NCBI GenBank assembly: GCA_019828565.1
Contig: JAHDYR010000012.1
Coordinates: 1,116,001-1,180,000, forward strand
DNA from: Carpediemonas membranifera
Lineage: Eukaryota; Fornicata
Length of the DNA: 64,000 nt
Direction of reading: 5' to 3'
The notes under the pieces are model-generated. The model was not told the DNA's origin. It did not search any database and saw only the letters and a list, made by a program, of their open reading frames with translations. The position numbers were made by a program, and so were the translations under genes. Positions 59,701 to 64,000 of the stretch are shown here, piece by piece (positions within the stretch are counted from its first letter, which is position 1; each line of letters begins with the position of its first letter).

Positions 59701-60067
59701 GGACGACGTCGACGCCGAGCACGCCAAGCAACGCGACCAGCTCGCCGAGACGAAGCAGCGCATCTACAGCGACCGGCAGAAGGAGAAGCAGGAGGCTGAC
59801 AGGATGATCCAGCAGCTGGAGAAGCAGCTCACCTTAGTACGGGGGGAGCGGCTGCAGCTCCAGGAGAAGCTCCGGGACGCCCAGAACCAGCTCGACCTCA
59901 AGGAGCGGCGGATATCGTCAAAGTTCATGGACCTACAGATGTCGTTCTCAAGGATGATGGCGCACGACGCCCAGCGGGGGTCACCGGGCAACGCTCCGCC
60001 CAGTCACGTCCCAAGGTCGCTGCCGCGGTCGCCAGAGGGTCCGGCGGAGGACAAGCACCTCGGGTGA
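56747..60067 (+). CDS. Long coiled-coil protein
   Basis: The 1106-residue product is almost entirely coiled coil, Ala/Glu/Arg/Lys-rich with heptads. Breaks occur near residues 255-275 (VAAYATINLASGPSKLD) and at the C-terminus (Pro-rich, SPGNAPPSHVPRSLPRSP). There is no motor, calponin or other head. Such proteins are usually centrosomal, flagellar-root or cytoskeletal scaffolds; no orthologue is recognised, and similarity to myosin or kinesin tails is likely only compositional. ATG at 56747; the frame continues upstream only to a GTG at 56693. TTGTAAAG lies after the stop. Confidence 0.85.
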   Translation: MNQLRSPESDIEQLRARLEEMSKQSQISANNHRDEILSLQKARDEAEQIWNSEREVFQHQVESLSTELANTRAEAELAVEQAKRDAYNIIKMRNQQDAVDVRQADITEREASRLQQELADAKDQAGRVRDSLLAQLEDLRMSHDEYARASEIEKTRLSEVVKSLRAEVAALNSQLTARKPSSAKAENAKAAMEQLKEIRADAEKERRRADAKEAALASMEAEHKARVAELEAKIVELTDAAEDSVAAYATINLASGPSKLDTEALEEMVGVWADAVQSLGDSGCGAKDQLQQAVGAFESRQEALTDAILVLQEAAEDVRGVVDSQSHTESVAAIRENTETMLNALEGMQAVVDKLIEVTGNNVARHRELAAVLDAGVGAPESVDTLQGKLDGIWALVRDTVTARSDSVSAAVAVASTPFETRLVEKRLNEASSAVALLTSTALDRVQMAETKLQGGLANVDRLAAAKAETIVSDAKGESMRQSGRINALQAQLAASEEERRVLRGEVRRVRGHADSLEAKAARAAEVSRNEVAVLRVRVAEAEKAESDAVQNARATADSLIAMEQAFEAQKTSLEQQLDDALSRAGGGADRATVAALEEKCSALSAANEELLTSLRLTTDFGSEFDQMLDDWRETLDTVTKQAIEKFDRVGELEHESWRQMESEQATIRTRFTELAETVAKSTEARQSIAALWERLHSAVESQEELNDGLGEFAVVVSEHGDLLQSIARTIDDGPAAKLQRVAETTDKLGAVVVDAIEGNRDVMDTVRAALQHAEVSGRAASDITSHVSQLRDRIQEIREEVDAEIAASSKAVKRMAAQIREKDRDLGTRFQMHQERRKKMRAELDAKQAELEAALEARDKMCRARVSKVEKAAKAREDLLSSQLSELIDSRQAINAAVQARLVEADKRSAEIEAALDRVMAAQRRQQEAEERGQQIEASAIEELRNLLAEEAESAARAQEELHNESVEGKRLLAEMSTNMMKILDDVDAEHAKQRDQLAETKQRIYSDRQKEKQEADRMIQQLEKQLTLVRGERLQLQEKLRDAQNQLDLKERRISSKFMDLQMSFSRMMAHDAQRGSPGNAPPSHVPRSLPRSPEGPAEDKHLG

Positions 60068-60347
60068 GCGCCGATGTTGTAAAGTATGGCACGACTTTGA
60101 CCTATGTTTTCATGCGTCCCCATAGACGACGGCAAGCCGTAGTCGCGCAGTTTAACCTGACCTTATCCTGCGAGGACTGACGATGGCCGTTTCTCGTTAT
60201 GTGGGAGGCTAATGACCATATTTTTCATCCATTAATGTGGTATCTGGTCTTTTTATCCAAAACGCTTGTATGATTAGCTAATTTCGGCCATGCCGCGACA
60301 ACGTGCGAGGCCCGGCCTACAGTTTGCCATAGGTTAACGATTCAACA

Positions 60348-60731
60348 ATGATCGGATATAAGCGCGTTTGTAACAAGGCACAGCGTCTGGAAGATCCTTA
60401 CGAGGACCGCCAGTTCCGCTGCAAGTACTCGGGGCCGCTCACGTCAAAGCCCAAGAAGGTAGTCGTCACAATCGGCGAGCGATTCGTCGTCTTCCGCCTT
60501 CCCAAGCACCGCACGGCGCACCTGGCGTACGAGGACATCCCGTCGTGGGAGACGAACGACCGGACGTTCCTGACGATCCACTACAACTCGCAGGACGGGT
60601 TCCGGGAGAACCACCACCTGCTCACGGGGGACAGCGCCAGCATCCACGAGTGCATCAAGGTGGCGGTCGACCGGATCGTCGAGGACAGAGAGGAGACTGG
60701 GATCGTCTCCTCACCGGGTCGACTATTGTAA
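60348..60731 (+). CDS. Small hypothetical protein, possible PH-like fold
   Basis: The 127-residue product alternates beta-like strands (KKVVVTIGERFVVFRL, AHLAYEDIPSWET, FLTIHYNS) and ends with a helix (SIHECIKVAVDRIVEDRE). That order resembles a PH/PTB-like domain, which could bind lipid or peptide, but sequence identity is too low to assert. ATG at 60348. The TAA stop lies inside TGTAAAT. Confidence 0.68.
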   Translation: MIGYKRVCNKAQRLEDPYEDRQFRCKYSGPLTSKPKKVVVTIGERFVVFRLPKHRTAHLAYEDIPSWETNDRTFLTIHYNSQDGFRENHHLLTGDSASIHECIKVAVDRIVEDREETGIVSSPGRLL

Positions 60732-60733
60732 AT
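60727..60733 (+). terminator. Poly(A)-signal-like TGTAAAT overlapping a stop codon
   Basis: The TAA stop (60729-60731) is embedded in the motif, as in the SLC45-like gene. Confidence 0.5.
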
Positions 60734-60855
60734 ACTGAATATAGATAGGGAGATGGCGCAGTGGTGGTGCTACTGGGTCTATGACTGGCCTAATTTGCCT
60801 GATTTACGCGATTTATGGCCGGATTTTCATAACAGAACCTGAACGGAGAAACGAG

Positions 60856-61491
60856 ATGGACGAGCTCAATGTGCTCTTCGACGACGTATACGATGAACAA
60901 GCTGCCTATGACGGCTATTTCAACGACGCTGACTTTGGTGTAACGCCACAGGTGGGCCCTGCTGATAACAACGCCGAGAACGTTCCGTACAGCCCTTCAA
61001 CGCCCGCTATCCAGATCCTCCGCAATCGTTTGGAATCTATCAACGCAACTATGGCGCAGTACGGCATCGAGACCGTCTCGTTGGACGACACTCCCGAGGC
61101 CCACCGTCGCATGGTCGAGGCCCTCGAGCTTCTCTGCTCCATGGCCGAGCGGACGAAGGACAACGAGGACACCATGACCAGCTCCATCACCTCCCTCGAG
61201 ACGTCCGCGGCCCGGTCAGCTCGGGAGATTTCCCGGCTACAGGAGGACCTGCGGAAGGAGCGGCAGCGGACGGCAGCCAAGGAGGCGCTTATACGGAAGG
61301 AGAGGAAGGCGCACGAGTCTGCGATGAACTCGGAGGGCCGGGGCCGTGAGAATGTCGAGCTCGAGATCAAGAAGATCGCCAGGCGGTGCCAGCAGACCGA
61401 GCACAAGCTTCGCCGGGCTGAGGGCGAGTACGATAAGCTCAGGGACCAGTTGTTGACTGCCCAGAAGCGGTTCTTCAAACTCAACGAGTGA
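60856..61491 (+). CDS. Coiled-coil protein, weakly ADIP/SSX2IP-like
   Basis: The 211-residue product has an acidic N-terminus (MDELNVLFDDVYDEQ), a helix pair with ILRNRLESINATMAQYGIE, and a C-terminal coiled coil (about 105-210) with REISRLQEDLRKERQRTAAK. The spacing of the helix and coil recalls the afadin/alpha-actinin-binding protein family at centrosomes, but this is only a likeness. I chose the ATG at 60856; an ATG at 60781 would add a hydrophobic MTGLICLIYAIYGRIFI, which I think is untranslated leader. TGTAAAGT lies about 50 nt downstream of the stop. Confidence 0.75.
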   Translation: MDELNVLFDDVYDEQAAYDGYFNDADFGVTPQVGPADNNAENVPYSPSTPAIQILRNRLESINATMAQYGIETVSLDDTPEAHRRMVEALELLCSMAERTKDNEDTMTSSITSLETSAARSAREISRLQEDLRKERQRTAAKEALIRKERKAHESAMNSEGRGRENVELEIKKIARRCQQTEHKLRRAEGEYDKLRDQLLTAQKRFFKLNE

Positions 61492-61603
61492 GGCAATTCG
61501 AATGAGAGCCCGGCCAGCGGCCCACGATCAGTGGTGGTCTGTAAAGTAGTTTATCCTCGAGATACGGTGTGCACCGTCAAACAGCACTAACGTCCATGGC
61601 TGC

Positions 61604-61900
61604 TCAGCGGAGTGTGAACCAGACGATGACGAAGAAGACGCATGCCAGGAGCACGAACCAGCACATCGGCATGCGCTTGGACTTCAGCGCTTGTTTGAGC
61701 TTGCCCATCGTAATCGCTAGTGCGGCATTGGCATCCGACATGCCGCTGTGGAGGTCTCCGAGGACGTCTTTCTGGTCTGCAAGGGTGTCGCCGATGCTAT
61801 CGACCATGTGGCGCAATGACATGACGCCGTTGGCAAGCTGCTGGAGCTCATCTTCATTCTGGTCTTCAAACTTGCGCTTAAGGGATTGGCGGCTTTGCAT
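61604..61900 (-). CDS. Bet1-like Qc-SNARE
   Basis: The 98-residue tail-anchored protein has a single SNARE coil (about 10-70) with the central layer glutamine in LADQKDVL and the Bet1-like TMGKLK just before the membrane. A C-terminal transmembrane helix (MCWFVLLACVFFVIVWF) ends two residues from the C-terminus. Bet1 acts in ER-to-Golgi vesicle fusion. Length and layout equal those of Bet1 orthologues. ATG at 61900. It is convergent with the coiled-coil gene, about 110 bp away. Confidence 0.88.
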   Translation of the reverse strand: MQSRQSLKRKFEDQNEDELQQLANGVMSLRHMVDSIGDTLADQKDVLGDLHSGMSDANAALAITMGKLKQALKSKRMPMCWFVLLACVFFVIVWFTLR

Positions 61901-62061
61901 TGATCGTGATCTCGTGTTGTGGATGACGACTAGCCTGCGAAATTATATTTATCGCGAGCTGGGGGCGTATGGCCGCCCATGCGCATCGCCCATGGGTCCA
62001 CGGGTGATATCTGGGATCTTCGTTGAAAGTCAAAATTTCTGCAACAATTCGTCAACGAACT

Positions 62062-63639
62062 ATGCCCGATGAGCTAACGCTGCTTCTAGTTGGCAGTGGA
62101 CATGCAAACCTATCATTACTAGCTGTTTTAGCACGGCGTGGACAGGCGAATATTCGTGTTACTGTCGTGTCGCCGTCGCGAACAACATACTTGACGCCGC
62201 GGCAAGCATATTGCCTTGCAGACGCTGTTAACCCGAAGAAGGAAGAAAAGAAGACAACTGTTAGTGTTGTGGACTTCTGCCGCTGGTCTGGGGCCCGCTA
62301 CATCGAGAGCGAGGTGTCGTCCATCAGCGCATCTTCCAACAAGTCGGTCGCCGTCCTGGCTAACGGCGACGAGGTCCCCTTCGACTATGCGTGCGTGGCC
62401 GTGGGGTCGACTTCGCTTGGCCCCGTGTCGCTGCAAAAGCCCCAGCCCGGCGCGCCATCCCTTGCTGTGCCGCTGAGGCCGTACCCGGAGTTCCACAAGG
62501 CATTCTCGAAATTCTATGATTCTGTCAAATCTGGAACGATCCGGCTCCGTGGGACCCAGCCCAAGGAGGGCGGCAAGGTGTTCCGGGTGGTGGTCGTCGG
62601 GGATGGGCCCCAGGCGGTGGAGACCGCACTTGCTCTCAGGGTGAGGGGCAGGCAGCTTGAGATGGCCCACACAGACACAAAGGTGACCATCAAACTCGTC
62701 GGCAGCGAGAGACTCCCGTTCAAGGGCCGTGCAGTTTATGACCGTTTGGACAAGGAGCTAGTTCGGGCAGAAATCCAGTACATCCCGGGGCTGCCCATCG
62801 AGAGCGTCACCCATGCGTCTGCCTTCACCCCTGCGAGTGTGAAGATGCAGGACGAATCGATGCTATCCTTTGACCTCGGCGTCATGTGCCTCCCCTCAAC
62901 AAGAGCGGACTTGCCCAACTTCGGGCTGCCGGCCGACCCGGAGACAAACAGGTTTACCGTCGAGTCAACCCTGCAGGTGACTGGCATGCCCAACGTCTTC
63001 GCCCTTGGCAGCTGTGCGCTGATGCCCGGCAAGGAACCGCACCCCACGTGGACACACGGGTCGGACATCTCCCTGTCCCAGGGCACACACGTAGCGGGGG
63101 CCATCCTTAAGCTGGCCGCCCGACCCACAGCCAAGGTACCCAAGTTCAAACCCCCCCGCCGCAGCCTGGCCATCATGTCGTTCCTGAGGAAGAGGCCCCG
63201 AGTCATCCTCCCGAGGGGCGGGCCGGACGTGAAGCTGGCCAAGGGCGTGGCGTCCCGCAAGGCGTGGGCTGACCGAGACCGGACCGAGACCCGCCTGTTC
63301 GAGTCGTTCGACATCTACTGCCTCGCCAAGCCCCTCAACCGCCTGGCTTCCTGGGACTACTCGGAGGCCGCCCTGTCCCGCCCAGCGCCCGGTGTGGCAT
63401 CCCCGCCGCCCCGGACCCCGATGTCGCCCGTCCTCGGCGTCCGCTCCCCACCCCCGTCGTCATCGTACAGGCGGCCGTCAGGGGGGTCAGGGCCGGGCCT
63501 CACCGTGCCCCCACCCCCGCCCAGGGGCCCACCCAGCTTGAGGTCGCCCCCGCCGCCGATGTCTGCGTCGTCGCCTTCCATTGGGGCGAGGAAGCTACCA
63601 CCCCCAGCACCGAGCAGGCCACCGCCGATGCTGCGGTGA
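62062..63639 (+). CDS. FAD-dependent pyridine-nucleotide-disulfide oxidoreductase with Pro-rich tail
   Basis: The 525-residue product has an N-terminal dinucleotide fold (LLLVGSGHANLSLLAVLAR), a second one in the NAD(P)H domain (FRVVVVGDGPQAVETALAL), and the FAD-closing GMPNVFALGSCA. The GSGHA start and the VSPSRTTYLTPR loop resemble the NDH-2/SelD-fused type of oxidoreductase (GGGHAHV) rather than thioredoxin reductase; no redox CxxC is visible. The C-terminal ~90 residues are almost only Pro, Ser, Arg and Gly, with PPPPP-type stretches as in profilin- or SH3-binding regions. That is an unusual addition. ATG at 62062. Confidence 0.82.
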   Translation: MPDELTLLLVGSGHANLSLLAVLARRGQANIRVTVVSPSRTTYLTPRQAYCLADAVNPKKEEKKTTVSVVDFCRWSGARYIESEVSSISASSNKSVAVLANGDEVPFDYACVAVGSTSLGPVSLQKPQPGAPSLAVPLRPYPEFHKAFSKFYDSVKSGTIRLRGTQPKEGGKVFRVVVVGDGPQAVETALALRVRGRQLEMAHTDTKVTIKLVGSERLPFKGRAVYDRLDKELVRAEIQYIPGLPIESVTHASAFTPASVKMQDESMLSFDLGVMCLPSTRADLPNFGLPADPETNRFTVESTLQVTGMPNVFALGSCALMPGKEPHPTWTHGSDISLSQGTHVAGAILKLAARPTAKVPKFKPPRRSLAIMSFLRKRPRVILPRGGPDVKLAKGVASRKAWADRDRTETRLFESFDIYCLAKPLNRLASWDYSEAALSRPAPGVASPPPRTPMSPVLGVRSPPPSSSYRRPSGGSGPGLTVPPPPPRGPPSLRSPPPPMSASSPSIGARKLPPPAPSRPPPMLR

Positions 63640-63710
63640 ACAGCCCTGCATGTTGAATATTATAGGTAAACGCTCTTAGCGATATCACTTAGCACACTAC
63701 GGTATCCTTG

Positions 63711-64000
63711 ATGCGCTCAAAAACTACCGAAAAGTTGATGGCCGTGGATAAGAGTCGTGAATACAGAGCTCTCATCGATCAGGAGAACAGCAAAATAGCA
63801 GCAAAGAGGGTCGGAAAGCCGTTAGCTAGTGCTAGAAGCACGAGCAAGAGCCCGTTCGTTGTGATTGCGAGAAAACGGCCGATTCTCGCTGGCGATAGCA
63901 CCTTGTTACGTCCTGAGGATGTTATCAATAGCATCTACAGCTGTAGTCCCACCACCTATGTCCATCGATGCCAGGACAACGTCGACACGACCACCGCGAT
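63711..64000 (+). CDS. Kinesin-13-like motor, N-terminal part
   Basis: The frame runs off the right edge after 96 residues. A short basic leader with YRALIDQENSKIAAKR is followed by PFVVIARKRPIL, the first strand of the kinesin motor. The RKRP form is diagnostic of kinesin-13, where other kinesins have R-x-R-P. SPTTYVHRCQDNVDTTT fits the next strand (VHEPKLKVDLT-like). Kinesin-13 motors depolymerise microtubules and set spindle and flagellar length. The very short N-terminus before the motor is notable. The nucleotide-binding loop is outside the window. Confidence 0.78.
   Translation, partial: MRSKTTEKLMAVDKSREYRALIDQENSKIAAKRVGKPLASARSTSKSPFVVIARKRPILAGDSTLLRPEDVINSIYSCSPTTYVHRCQDNVDTTTA

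Noticed and set aside
58396-59763. 455-residue minus-strand Ser/Arg/Ala-rich frame
   Set aside because: It is antisense to the long coiled-coil gene, a known effect of Glu/Lys/Gln-rich codons read backwards.
60781-60855. N-terminal membrane anchor MTGLICLIYAIYGRIFI on the coiled-coil protein
   Set aside because: The stretch is AT-rich, directly precedes a good ATG at 60856 and looks like leader, though it cannot be excluded without transcript data.

Overview
The window looks like nuclear DNA of a compact, GC-rich, intron-poor protist. My best guess is a free-living metamonad flagellate of the fornicate type (Carpediemonas-like). The reasons are a striated-fibre (SF-assemblin/beta-giardin) gene; very short introns whose 3' end reads C-T-N-A-C then ACAG, or TTACTCAG, like the fused branch-point/acceptor known from Giardia and Trichomonas; a Giardia-like GTAAAY signal at or just after many stop codons; and TAA, TAG and TGA all used as stops, which excludes the recoded hexamitids. 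The organism assignment is inference.

I support about 34 genes, roughly one per 1.9 kb, arranged mostly as convergent and divergent pairs with 30-300 bp gaps. Left part (1-20 kb): the C-terminus of a Fanzor/TnpB-like RNA-guided nuclease running off the edge, SF-assemblin, an LRR-coiled-coil protein, a class I sirtuin, a SHLQKF-type Myb factor, a VHS-GAT adaptor, a beta-propeller receptor kinase with a 28-nt intron, a class 3 lipase, a WD40 protein, a possible degenerate tyrosine recombinase and an RCC1 protein.

Middle (20-31 kb): a degenerate mitochondrial-carrier-like gene, then a large, nearly identical inverted duplication (arms about 20852-24201 and 25638-28985). Each arm carries a multi-KH protein gene, and the 1.4-kb spacer carries a bacterial-type ornithine decarboxylase. 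One KH copy is open throughout and the other is interrupted by single-base indels. An SLC45-like sugar transporter follows.

Right part (31-64 kb): a papain-family protease with two mini-introns, a putatively acylated CLU-like protein, elongation factor ELOF1 with a 31-nt intron, an NDR-type kinase, a large cysteine-rich surface protein, a second RCC1 protein, a very large protein joining a J-domain-like segment to a TKL-like kinase, an SLC12 cation-chloride cotransporter with one frameshift, a cAMP-receptor-like 7TM protein with a 34-nt intron, coiled-coil proteins, a Bet1-like SNARE, an FAD oxidoreductase with a proline-rich tail, and the start of a kinesin-13.

The genes do not form an operon. 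They cover signalling (three kinases, GPCR), membrane traffic (VHS-GAT, SNARE), transport (SLC45, SLC12, carrier), cytoskeleton (SF-assemblin, kinesin-13, coiled coils) and chromatin or transcription (sirtuin, Myb, ELOF1). No rRNA, tRNA or CRISPR array was recognised.
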